A stretch of DNA of 29,368 nucleotides from JANRKG01 sp033763635 (GTDB taxonomy: Bacteria > Cyanobacteriota > Cyanobacteriia > GCF-001939115). Location: the NCBI GenBank assembly GCA_033763635.1, contig JANRKG010000485.1, positions 1 to 29,368 on the forward strand, in the 5' to 3' direction. The translations under genes were made by a program, and so were the position numbers. The notes beneath the pieces were generated by a model that was given only the letters and a program-made list of their open reading frames with translations, ran no database searches and was not told the origin of the DNA. This document shows positions 22,494-29,368 of the stretch, one piece after another. Numbering within the stretch: the stretch's first letter is position 1; every line of letters begins with the position of its first letter.

Positions 22494-23885
22494 ATGAAGT
22501 CGCGTCAACCCCTGATCATACTCGGTGGTATGAGCCGTCGTAGGTTCATCAAGTATGGTTCATTGGCACTGGGCACCAGTGTTGTTGCAGCCTGCTCAAA
22601 CAACACTGGCCCGACAGGTGAATCCCCCGCCCCGAACGCCAGCCCCGTTGCAACGACTTCGGGCGACGGCATCAAAGTTGGGGTGATGTATTCCACGACT
22701 GGCAGTATTGCGATCGTAGAAAAGTCACTGCAAGATGCAACCTTCCTGGCTGTTGAACAGATCAACGAGGGGAAAGGCCCCTGGTCCGGAAAGCAGGGGA
22801 TCAAAGGCAAGAAAATTGACATGGTAGTCGTGAACCCCGACTCCAACTGGGACTTGTACAACCAGATGTCCAAGCGTCTGATTGACGAAGACAAGGTTGT
22901 TTGTGTTCTGGGTTGCTACACCTCCGCCAGCCGGAAGTCCGTACTGCCTGTCTTCGAAGAAAAAGACAAGATTTTGTACTACCCCGTTTACTACGAAGGG
23001 AACGAGTGTAGCTCCAACGTGTTCTATACAGGGGCAGCACCGAACCAGCAAATCACTGATTCCATTCCCTTCTGTGTCAAAAACTTCGGGAAGAAGGGTT
23101 TCTTCCTCGGTTCTGACTACATCTATCCCAAAGAAAGTAACCGGATTGCAAAGGCTGAATTGGTCAAAGCAGGCGGTGAGGTGGTTGGAGATGAGTACGC
23201 AGCCCTGGGAACCACGGAGTTCATCACCATCATCAACAAGATCAAGCAAGCGAAGCCTGACTTTATCTTGAGCAACATCGTCGGCGACAGTATCCCGGCC
23301 TTTTACAAGCAGCTTAAGGATGCGGGAATTGGCCCTGATGACATCACGATCATGGCCTATCCCACAACGGAAGAAGAAGTGCTAGCGATGGGGCCTGAGT
23401 TTGCACAAGGTCACTACACCAGCTTCAACTACTTCCAAAGTGTTGACACTCCCGAAAACAAGGCTTTTGTGGAGCAGTTCAAGGCAAAATTTGGTCAGGA
23501 TCGGGTTACCAACGGGGTGATGGAAGCAGCCTACTTCCAAACCTTCTTCATGGCGCAAGCGATGGAAAAGTGCGTGACTGAAGGCAAAGAACTCACCACT
23601 GCAAACCTACGGGAAGCCACTCGTGGGCAAGTCTTCCAGGCTCCTCAAGGAACGGTGAAGGTTGACCCCGACAACTACCACACTTACCTCTACTCCCGGA
23701 TTGGGAAGTGGAAGGAAGATGGTCAGGCTGAGATCGTGTTCTCTACGAAGGCGGCAGTTCGCCCTATTCCCTGGAGCCAAGCACTCTACAAGGGCCGGAT
23801 TTGTAAGCATCCGACTCCAGACGATCGAAGCAACTCTATCGTTGAAACCAAGAAAGATATCCCAATCGAGTATTTGCAGGTTTAG
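22494..23885 (+). CDS. urtA: Urea ABC transporter substrate-binding lipoprotein UrtA
   Basis: A 463-residue type I periplasmic binding protein. The N-terminus has a Tat-like MSRRRFIKYGSLALGTS followed by a lipobox VAAC (C34), so it is likely exported folded and lipid-anchored. The mature part starts with a linker and then GIKVGVMYSTTGSIAIVEKSL, with UrtA features such as VVNPDSNWDLYNQMSKRLI, GCYTSASRKSVLPVFEEKDKILYYPVYYEG and GSDYIYPKESNRIAK. It binds urea outside the inner membrane for UrtBCDE. AAAGGAG lies ten bases upstream of ATG 22494; ATG 22530 would keep the Tat motif but lacks such a site. The first gene of an NtcA-type operon, with a hairpin after it. Confidence 0.97.
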   Translation: MKSRQPLIILGGMSRRRFIKYGSLALGTSVVAACSNNTGPTGESPAPNASPVATTSGDGIKVGVMYSTTGSIAIVEKSLQDATFLAVEQINEGKGPWSGKQGIKGKKIDMVVVNPDSNWDLYNQMSKRLIDEDKVVCVLGCYTSASRKSVLPVFEEKDKILYYPVYYEGNECSSNVFYTGAAPNQQITDSIPFCVKNFGKKGFFLGSDYIYPKESNRIAKAELVKAGGEVVGDEYAALGTTEFITIINKIKQAKPDFILSNIVGDSIPAFYKQLKDAGIGPDDITIMAYPTTEEEVLAMGPEFAQGHYTSFNYFQSVDTPENKAFVEQFKAKFGQDRVTNGVMEAAYFQTFFMAQAMEKCVTEGKELTTANLREATRGQVFQAPQGTVKVDPDNYHTYLYSRIGKWKEDGQAEIVFSTKAAVRPIPWSQALYKGRICKHPTPDDRSNSIVETKKDIPIEYLQV

Positions 23886-23895
23886 GTTGCAAATC

Positions 23896-23927
23896 AGGCT
23901 CCTGGTGCTTGATGAGGCCAGGAGCCT
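23896..23927 (+). other. Hairpin between urtA and urtB
   Basis: AGGCTCCTGG (23896-23905) pairs perfectly with CCAGGAGCCT (23918-23927) across 12 bases, directly after the urtA stop. There is no T-run, so it is not a full terminator. Stems here usually protect the binding-protein mRNA from 3' decay or allow partial read-through, so that more UrtA than membrane parts is made. Confidence 0.75.
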
Positions 23928-23963
23928 CTCTTAGTTGACGCAGAGGGTTGAGTTGGGGGACTT

Positions 23964-24908
23964 ATGGACTTTTTTTCATCACTGATGTATCTGGCGGCGG
24001 AACCACCCGCTAAAACGATCGACCCGATCGCCATGACCAGCCAAATGCTGAATGGGATTGGGATTGTTGGCATTCTGCTATTAACTGGGTTGGGGTTAGC
24101 CATTACCTTCGGGGTGATGCGGATTATTAACCTCGCCCACGGTGAGTTCATCATGTTGGGTGCTTACACCACCTTTTTGCTTCAGAAACACATGAAGCTG
24201 GATTTGTTACTCACGATTCCCTTTGCTTTCATTGCCACAGCAATCATTGGGGCGATCCTTGAGTTAACAATTATCCGACGGCTATACGGTCGGCCTCTAG
24301 AAACTTTGTTGGCAACCTGGGGGTTGAGCATTGTAATTCAAGGGGTTGTAAAACTGATCTTCACAGCTCAGTTGAAGTACGTGAAAGCTCCAGCGCTTAT
24401 CAAAGGCAACTGGACATTGTTCGAAAATTCCTCAGGGACCATCCAAATTTCTTTCTACCGCTTGTTCATCATTGGTGTAGCCTTAGCCCTGCTGGGTTTG
24501 ACTGGCTATCTGTTGTACATGACTCCCCTGGGTCGCCAGATTCGGGCTGTCACCCAGAACCGTGACATGGCAAAGTGCTTGGGTGTGAACACCAGCCTTG
24601 TCGATATGTTCACCTTTGCCTATGGATGCGGTCTAGCAGGCGTTGCAGGAGCGGTCATTTCTCCCCTCAAGAGTGTGGCCCCACCAATGGGTCAGGACTA
24701 TCTCGTAGATGCCTGGATGACGGTGGTAACGGGCGGTGTGGACAAGTTAATTGGAGTCCTGGCAGGGTCTTTCATTATTGGTCAGTCGAGCGCCGTGCTT
24801 GCCTATCTGCTCAATGACCCAACCGCTCGGGTGATTGTCCTGGCAGCGGTGATTATCTTGATTCGTTATCGTCCGGAAGGGTTGTTCACGGTGCAAAAGC
24901 GTGGTTGA
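23964..24908 (+). CDS. urtB: Urea ABC transporter permease UrtB
   Basis: A 314-residue inner-membrane permease of the branched-chain amino acid (LivH) type, with about eight hydrophobic helices. Seen: LNGIGIVGILLLTGLGLAITFGVMRIINLAHGEFIMLGAYTTF, the conserved region near the start, then ATWGLSIVIQG, TPLGRQIRAVTQNRDMAKCLGVNTSLVDMFTFAYGCGLAGVAGA and VDAWMTVVTGGVDKLIGVLAGSFIIGQ. It forms the urea channel with UrtC. ATG 23964 is preceded by GGGGA. A 78-base gap with a hairpin separates it from urtA, and 53 bases lead to urtC. Confidence 0.95.
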   Translation: MDFFSSLMYLAAEPPAKTIDPIAMTSQMLNGIGIVGILLLTGLGLAITFGVMRIINLAHGEFIMLGAYTTFLLQKHMKLDLLLTIPFAFIATAIIGAILELTIIRRLYGRPLETLLATWGLSIVIQGVVKLIFTAQLKYVKAPALIKGNWTLFENSSGTIQISFYRLFIIGVALALLGLTGYLLYMTPLGRQIRAVTQNRDMAKCLGVNTSLVDMFTFAYGCGLAGVAGAVISPLKSVAPPMGQDYLVDAWMTVVTGGVDKLIGVLAGSFIIGQSSAVLAYLLNDPTARVIVLAAVIILIRYRPEGLFTVQKRG

Positions 24909-24961
24909 TGGAACGTTCAGCTAGCTTTAGCAATTTGTGATGGTACTGGGAGAAATTTGAA

Positions 24962-26146
24962 ATGGAAGACGCTCTAGGCCGTGCCCGTGTGCAGACGGTC
25001 ATTCCGATGAAGTTATTGATCACCTCTGGAGCCATTTTTTTGATTCTGGCTATCTTTCCGCTTGTCGCGGGGCCGTTCCAGACAAACTTGATGGCGAAGC
25101 TTTTATTGTTCGGTGTACTAGGGATCTCCCTGGATCTGGTTTGGGGGTTCACTGGGATTCTCAGTTTTGCCCATGGGGTCTTTTTTACCCTGGGTGGGTA
25201 TGCGATGGCCTATTACCTGAAATTGAATTTGTCGGCTGCGGCAAATACCTATGGGGTAGCCTTACCTGACTTCATGGTCTGGAACGGATTGAAGGAACTG
25301 CCCTGGTTTATCGCTCCCCTGAAGTTTTTCCCATTGGCAGCCCTGGCAATGGTCCTGGTGCCGGCGGGGTTCGCCTACATTATTGGATGGTTTATCTTCC
25401 GCTCTAAGGTCAGTGGTGTATACATCACCATCATTACTCTCGCAATTTCTTCGGCTCTGACCACCTTTTTCATTAGTCAACAAGCCTATACAGGTGGAAC
25501 AAACGGCATTACAGACGTTGCGAAGTTGCAACTCTTTGGAACCGTCATTCCACCGCTGGGAATTTACTACATCATTTTGATGTTTGCAACATTTGTGATG
25601 GCAATGGGCTGGTGGCTCACTCAGTCGAACTTCGGTTTGATTCTGCGATCGATCAAGGAAAACGAAAAGCGGATTTCTTTCCTGGGTTACGACGTTGCCA
25701 GCTTCAAGATTTTCGTCTGGACCCTCTCTGCGGGGATTGCGGGGATTGCAGGTGGTTTATTCGTACCGCTCAATAAATTCATCTCTCCCGTTTACCTGGC
25801 AGTGGCGTTCGGAACGCAGGTCGTTATCTGGGTTGCGGTGGGGGGTCGTGGAACTTTGTTTGGTCCCGTTCTAGCAGCAATTTTGTTGGGGCAAGTTCAA
25901 AATTCGGTGGATCGGATCACGCAAGATTGGCAACTCATTGTGGGAGTCATTCTGCTGATTGTGGTGCTGTTCTTCCCAAATGGATTAATGGGATTGGTTC
26001 CCAAACAATTTGGTCTGACCAACACTTCCTCCCTCTTCATTCCCCGATCGACCTCCTCAGCAGGATACGTCCGGACAGAAATGCTTGACTGGGTTGGATT
26101 CATCCGGCGATCACTGTCCAAACTTTCCCGTAATCGTAGGCGTTAA
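24962..26146 (+). CDS. urtC: Urea ABC transporter permease UrtC
   Basis: A 394-residue permease of the LivM type with about ten hydrophobic segments. Landmarks are FGVLGISLDLVWGFTGILSFAHGVFFTLGGYAMAYYLKLN near residues 45-85, SKVSGVYITIITLAISSAL, GGTNGITD, the EEA-like loop region LRSIKENEKRISFLGYDVASFKIFVWTLSAGIAGIAGGLF, and WVAVGGRGTLFGPVLAAILLG. It pairs with UrtB and receives UrtD and UrtE on the cytoplasmic face. ATG 24962 is used; a second ATG at 25007 would lose only the hydrophilic start. The last 40 residues (SSLFIPRSTSSAG to SRNRRR) are a hydrophilic basic tail. urtD follows after 13 bases. Confidence 0.95.
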   Translation: MEDALGRARVQTVIPMKLLITSGAIFLILAIFPLVAGPFQTNLMAKLLLFGVLGISLDLVWGFTGILSFAHGVFFTLGGYAMAYYLKLNLSAAANTYGVALPDFMVWNGLKELPWFIAPLKFFPLAALAMVLVPAGFAYIIGWFIFRSKVSGVYITIITLAISSALTTFFISQQAYTGGTNGITDVAKLQLFGTVIPPLGIYYIILMFATFVMAMGWWLTQSNFGLILRSIKENEKRISFLGYDVASFKIFVWTLSAGIAGIAGGLFVPLNKFISPVYLAVAFGTQVVIWVAVGGRGTLFGPVLAAILLGQVQNSVDRITQDWQLIVGVILLIVVLFFPNGLMGLVPKQFGLTNTSSLFIPRSTSSAGYVRTEMLDWVGFIRRSLSKLSRNRRR

Positions 26147-26159
26147 TGGAGGTAAACGT

Positions 26160-26966
26160 ATGAGCCAGACCACAGTTTCTCCTATCGATCATGGTTCCAG
26201 AGGCAAGTCTATGGATACTGTTCTATCCGTTAAAGGTTTGAAGGTTGTGTTTTCGGGGTTCCAGGCTCTCAAAGGGGTAGACCTGGAGGTGGGCGATCGG
26301 GAAATCGTGACGATCATTGGCCCGAATGGAGCCGGAAAGAGTACCCTGCTCGATGCGATCGTCGGGAAGTCGTCGGTATCTTCAGGGCATGTGTACTTTC
26401 ACGGCAAAGACATCACCAACCATGCTCCTCACGAAATCGCACGGATGGGAATTGGGCGTAAGTTTCAAAATCCCAACGTCTACAACGATCTGACGGTTTA
26501 CGAAAATATTCTGCTGGCATTGAAGGGTTCTCACGGCGTACTGGCTTCCATTCGCGCCAAGTTGACCCATGCCAAGCGGGACAAGATCGAGTCCGTTCTC
26601 GATCGCGTCGCTCTGCTAGAGAAGGCATACACTCCGGTCGGTTCCCTTTCCCACGGACAAAAGCAATGGGTCGAAATCGGGATGGTGATCGCGCAAGATC
26701 CCTCGCTGGTACTGCTGGACGAACCCACCGCCGGAATGACCCCCGATGAAACTTTTGCCACAGGTGACATTATCAAGACGATTTCCCAGGACCACTCGGT
26801 TGTCGTGATTGAACACGATATGGATTTCGTCAAACAAATCGCCGAACGGATTGTGGTCTTGCACCAGGGTGAGAAGTTGACCGAAGGGACCGTTCAAGAA
26901 GTTCAGACCAACTCGAAAGTCATTGAGGTGTATTTGGGCCGTGAAAGAATTGATGCCGCTGCTTAA
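26160..26966 (+). CDS. urtD: Urea ABC transporter ATP-binding protein UrtD
   Basis: A 268-residue ATPase of the LivG type. Walker A is GPNGAGKST (54-62); FQNPNVYNDLTVYENILLAL is the Q-loop region; LSHGQKQWVEIGMVIAQDP is the signature with His in place of Gly, which is normal in UrtD; LVLLDEPTAGMTPDE is Walker B; and VVVIEHDMDFVKQIAERIVVLHQG holds the H-loop. It hydrolyses ATP to drive urea import with UrtE. ATG 26160 has a strong GGAGGT with a six-base spacer; the frame open to 26085 overlaps urtC and is not used. The stop lies inside urtE (14-base overlap), so translation of the two is coupled. Confidence 0.96.
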   Translation: MSQTTVSPIDHGSRGKSMDTVLSVKGLKVVFSGFQALKGVDLEVGDREIVTIIGPNGAGKSTLLDAIVGKSSVSSGHVYFHGKDITNHAPHEIARMGIGRKFQNPNVYNDLTVYENILLALKGSHGVLASIRAKLTHAKRDKIESVLDRVALLEKAYTPVGSLSHGQKQWVEIGMVIAQDPSLVLLDEPTAGMTPDETFATGDIIKTISQDHSVVVIEHDMDFVKQIAERIVVLHQGEKLTEGTVQEVQTNSKVIEVYLGRERIDAAA

Positions 26967-27654
26967 CGTTTCAGACATCACGGTTTCTTACGATCAGACT
27001 CCGGTTTTGTTCAATGTCAGTATTTCCCTCGATAAAGGGGATATCGCCTGTCTGCTAGGGCGAAATGGCGTTGGCAAAACAACCCTACTCCGGAGTGTGA
27101 TTGGACTGAACAAGGTGCTGTCTGGAGAAATTGTTTTTGATGCCGACAACATTACTCGCGTTCCCACCTTCAAACGGGCACGCTATGGAATTTCCTACAT
27201 TCCCCAGGGACGGGAAATTATTCCCTACCTGACCGTACAGGAAAACCTGATGCTGGGAATGACGGCAGGCCAAAAGAAGTACAGCAAAATCCCGGATGAG
27301 ATTTTTGAATTCTTTCCGATGCTGAAACAGCATTTGAAGCGTCAGGGGGGACTGTTGAGCGGAGGTCAACAACAGCAGTTGGCGATCGCCCGAGGCTTGA
27401 TGAGCAATCCCCAGATCATGTTACTGGATGAGCCAACGGAAGGAATTCAGCCTTCGATCGTGCAAGAGATTGAAGATACCCTGAAGCGCATCAACCAGGA
27501 AAAGGGGATTACCGTCCTGGTGGTTGAGCAGAAGATTGAATTTGCTCGGAGACTCGCTCAGAAGTTTTTCATGATGGAAAAGGGGTCAATCGTAGCCAGT
27601 GGTGCAAGCCATGAACTGACCGATGCCCTGGTTCATCAGTACCTGGCAGTTTAG
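26953..27654 (+). CDS. urtE: Urea ABC transporter ATP-binding protein UrtE
   Basis: A 233-residue ATPase of the LivF type. Walker A is GRNGVGKT (36-43); ISYIPQGREIIPYLTVQENLMLGM contains the Q-loop; LLSGGQQQQLAIARGL is the signature; IMLLDEPTEGIQPS is Walker B; and VLVVEQKIEFARRLAQKFFMMEKG supplies the C-terminal part, where Glu-Gln replaces the usual H-loop His pair (VVEQ), as in LivF. It completes the urea importer. ATG 26953 (MPLLNVSDITVSY) overlaps urtD by 14 bases; the ribosome site is weak, in line with coupled translation. A canonical terminator follows 37 bases after the stop. Confidence 0.96.
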   Translation: MPLLNVSDITVSYDQTPVLFNVSISLDKGDIACLLGRNGVGKTTLLRSVIGLNKVLSGEIVFDADNITRVPTFKRARYGISYIPQGREIIPYLTVQENLMLGMTAGQKKYSKIPDEIFEFFPMLKQHLKRQGGLLSGGQQQQLAIARGLMSNPQIMLLDEPTEGIQPSIVQEIEDTLKRINQEKGITVLVVEQKIEFARRLAQKFFMMEKGSIVASGASHELTDALVHQYLAV

Positions 27655-27691
27655 GTTGCAGTTTAGGGTTCCTCAGATTCCCTATCGGTTC

Positions 27692-27733
27692 AAAGCCCTA
27701 CATGCACGACAGGCAATGGTAGGGCTTTTTTTT
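27692..27733 (+). terminator. Rho-independent terminator of the urt operon
   Basis: AAAGCCCTAC (27692-27701) pairs perfectly with GTAGGGCTTT (27719-27728) across 17 bases, running straight into a T-run (27726-27733). It lies 37 bases after the urtE stop. Confidence 0.93.
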
Positions 27734-27736
27734 AAG

Positions 27737-27847
27737 AGATTTCTAAAAAACAATTTCCCCGCTGGTTTCGGCCCCGCTCAACCAGCGCCCGTGCCCTGAG
27801 CGTAGTCGAAGGGCGACCCATTGGCAAACGCTTGTCAAGAAATTGCC
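27737..27847. repeat. Dispersed repeat, copy B (inverted relative to copy A)
   Basis: Reverse complement of the stretch at 17582-17688, with long shared blocks (GATTTCTAAAAA, CCGCTGGTTTCGG, CGCTCAACC, AGTCGAAGGGC, ACCCATTGG) and a few substitutions and small gaps. It begins right after the urt terminator and ends at the stop of the next minus-strand gene. In both copies the repeat lies beside a terminator, in a non-coding gap. Confidence 0.8.
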
Positions 27848-28306
27848 TTAGAGGGGTTCTGCGGCTCGAATTTTGGCAGCAAACCCAGAAGCTTTAAACT
27901 GCTCCAGTTTCAGGGGAGTGGGTTGATTGGAGGGGACACTAATTCTCAACTCAAAGTCACTAATGCCGGGGGGAATCTCCTCGATCGACCCCAGGCGTGT
28001 TCGATTTTGCATAATCGGTTCATCGTTCGCGTCATACACCCGCCCATAGATATTGGCATTGTAGACAGGCTTGCCCGACGTATTTTCTGCCTTGCCGACG
28101 ACCATGTAGCAATTAGCAGAAAGGGCCGTTCCACCACTGGTCACAGATCCCGTAGCTAGTTCCGGTGAACAGTCGTGATAGGACAGGTTGAAGAGTTTGA
28201 TCTGGGTCAGGGCGATCGCTGCCGGGGCGAACATCGAACCTGCAAACCACAACAAACTAGATACCAGAAAGGTAGCAACAAAACGGGGGAAGACTCTAAG
28301 CCGCAT
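27848..28306 (-). CDS. Small secreted protein, unknown function (FxLYD-like pattern)
   Basis: A 152-residue protein. MRLRVFPRFVATFLVSSLLWFAGSMFAPAAIALTQ is a plain Sec signal with a likely cut after AIA. The mature part has SYHDCSPELA, NCYMVVGKAENTSGKPVYNANIYGRVYDANDEPIMQNRTRLGSIEEIPPGISDFELRISVP, which looks like a beta-sandwich of the FxLYD type (a G-x-x-x-N-x-S-x-x-x-V pattern, then a V-Y-D strand). Two Cys could form a disulfide. I prefer ATG 28306; the frame is open to 28405, but the added part lacks a signal. Periplasmic or outer-surface location is likely. No operon partner is seen; the repeat copy B follows it. Confidence 0.7.
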   Translation of the reverse strand: MRLRVFPRFVATFLVSSLLWFAGSMFAPAAIALTQIKLFNLSYHDCSPELATGSVTSGGTALSANCYMVVGKAENTSGKPVYNANIYGRVYDANDEPIMQNRTRLGSIEEIPPGISDFELRISVPSNQPTPLKLEQFKASGFAAKIRAAEPL

Positions 28307-28396
28307 AAAGACAGGATTCCATCGGGACGAAGCGATTCTTAGTTCAAGGTATCGTGTTTCCTGACCCGATTCAACCTGCATCCACAACGGACGCGA

Positions 28397-28440
28397 ACGT
28401 AACAACTCAGACGTAACAACTTAGACAAGTAACGATTTAG
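28397..28440. repeat. Short tandem repeat, about 14 bases
   Basis: ACGTAACAACTCAG (28397-28410) and ACGTAACAACTTAG (28411-28424) are adjacent and differ at one base; a degenerate third copy (ACAAGTAACGATTTAG) follows to 28440. They lie in the 249-base divergent gap between the secreted protein gene and the gene at 28556, so could bind a regulator. Confidence 0.65.
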
Positions 28441-28555
28441 AAAAGTTTTGCCATAATTAAATATTAATTCTGTCTGTATGGTGTTCTATGCACTTTACAT
28501 CCGAACACCAAACCCTTAACCCTTCTCACTCCTAATCTGTTTCTTAGCATCTTCC

Positions 28556-29176
28556 ATGACGCAAGCAGATCTTGAAGCGTTGTTAATTGCTGCATTTACC
28601 CAATGTGAGATAGAGGGGTGTGCCCTGACCGCTCAGCAGAAGCAGATTTTTTTCAACCTGATCAAAGACCTGACTGCCAGCGCACCGATCGCCACTGCAA
28701 TCGACACGGACACGGGCAATCCGCTGGATGACCTGACTCCAGAGCAACGACAAGCCTTACTCGCTTTTGTACGCGCCGAAGATCACCCGGATCGCTCCTG
28801 GAAGATCAAGCTCCTGGATGACTGGGTACAGGGTCGTTCGTCAGGCAGGGTGCAGTTTATTCGGGATTTCTATGGAATACCCTGGTTGGAGCGCGTGAAA
28901 CCCAGTCACTTAGCGGCTTACACCGAAGAGGAAGACCCCATTCTTCGGCTGAAAGTCGGCGATCGTATTGAAGTCTGTAACGGACTCTGGGAATGGGTAC
29001 AGGAAACAGGTCCCTGTAGTCAGGAATGGTTTCTCTGTACGGTCGTCGGGTTGCAAACCGTCAGCGACGATCGGGTCGTTAGTTGCACTATTCGCTTTGA
29101 AAACGGTAGTGAGTACGAGATCCAGGGCATCTATGACTGGAACCGCTACCAATGGCGCTGGCCCCAGGAAACTTGA
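28556..29176 (+). CDS. Uncharacterised protein, probably a conserved cyanobacterial type
   Basis: A 206-residue soluble acidic protein that I do not recognise. The first 75 residues look helical (LEALLIAAFTQCEIEGCALTAQQKQIFFNLIKDL; LTPEQRQALLAFVRAE). The middle has WKIKLLDDWVQGRSSGRVQFIRDFYGIPWLERV, and the last third is Trp-rich and beta-like (LKVGDRIEVCNGLWEWVQETGPCSQEWFLCTVVGLQ; EYEIQGIYDWNRYQWRWPQ). No signal or membrane helix is present. Its codon use and HIP1-like octamers resemble the neighbours. ATG 28556 has no strong ribosome site but no better start is near. It converges on aroE with a 16-base gap. Confidence 0.75.
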   Translation: MTQADLEALLIAAFTQCEIEGCALTAQQKQIFFNLIKDLTASAPIATAIDTDTGNPLDDLTPEQRQALLAFVRAEDHPDRSWKIKLLDDWVQGRSSGRVQFIRDFYGIPWLERVKPSHLAAYTEEEDPILRLKVGDRIEVCNGLWEWVQETGPCSQEWFLCTVVGLQTVSDDRVVSCTIRFENGSEYEIQGIYDWNRYQWRWPQET

Positions 29177-29192
29177 TAGCTCAGCCAGTTTT

Positions 29193-29368
29193 TTAGTCAA
29201 GTTTTAAGTGCGTTCGAAGCGCCTGTCGCATCACCGCGACTGGAACGGGCCGTTCTAACCAGAGTTGCAAAGCGGCAGCCCCCTGCTGAACCAGCATTTC
29301 CAGCCCATCGATCGCCACTGCTCCCAGACTAGCAGCCTCCCTTAACAGTCGCGTGGGATTGGGAGAGT
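29193..29368 (-). CDS. aroE: Shikimate dehydrogenase, C-terminal part (5' end outside window)
   Basis: The frame runs from the window edge and gives 58 residues ending in TAA (read leftwards). It begins SPNPTRLLREAASLGAVAIDGLEMLVQQGAAALQLWLERPVPVAVMRQAL, which matches the conserved end of AroE: T-x-L-L-R-E-A, the IDGLEMLVQQGA signature with the NADP/substrate-contacting Gln and Gly, and MR-x-AL. AroE reduces 3-dehydroshikimate to shikimate with NADPH for aromatic amino acids. Only the end of the gene is visible, so completeness cannot be judged. Confidence 0.88.
   Translation of the reverse strand, partial: SPNPTRLLREAASLGAVAIDGLEMLVQQGAAALQLWLERPVPVAVMRQALRTHLKLD

Noticed and set aside
22412..22543. 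Short plus-strand open frame beginning MTWNRIRLAVGLLL and overlapping urtA
   Set aside because: It lies in the leader of urtA in another frame, with no ribosome site and no resemblance to known peptides.

Overview
The window is cyanobacterial chromosomal DNA, most likely from a filamentous, motile species. The evidence is a Ycf66 gene, a photosystem II psbX reading frame, a high-light-inducible (Hlip) protein, a cyAbrB regulator, an NtcA-type promoter, hormogonium-polysaccharide (hps) pseudopilins and many GCGATCGC/CGATCG (HIP1-like) octamers. No transposase, prophage gene or CRISPR array was seen.

Positions 1-12128 hold one long plus-strand run of secretion and glycan genes. It contains the 3' end of an hpsA-like gene, four type II/IV pseudopilins (HpsB-like, HpsC-like, then two related GspH/FimT-like ones), a GT4 glycosyltransferase, an MsbA-type ABC exporter with an unusual C-terminal extension, a second GT4, a DXD-type transferase, a GT10 (fucosyltransferase-fold) enzyme and two paralogous DXD proteins. 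Together they look like an export and assembly locus for an extracellular polysaccharide, related to but not identical with the Nostoc hps locus. A minus-strand CPBP membrane protease and a cyAbrB regulator follow.

From 13524 to 14373 lies an AT-rich non-coding stretch. After it come sdhB and a five-base-spaced hlip, a strong hairpin, and the minus-strand ycf66 and psbX. As written here, psbX carries a +1 frameshift. A divergent yggT gene and minus-strand accC (biotin carboxylase) complete this housekeeping block, which ends with tRNA-Leu(GAG).

Positions 19817-27654 form a urea block: a DUF4168 exported protein, ureE, ureF and ureG (nickel incorporation into urease), then urtABCDE, the complete high-affinity urea ABC importer. 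A clear NtcA box with a correctly spaced -10 lies upstream of urtA, so the importer should be induced under nitrogen limitation. Urease structural genes and ureD are not in the window. A canonical terminator closes urtE.

The right end holds a copy of a dispersed repeat (its inverted partner lies beside yggT), a small secreted protein gene (minus), an unrecognised conserved-looking protein gene (plus) and the 3' part of aroE (minus), cut by the window edge.
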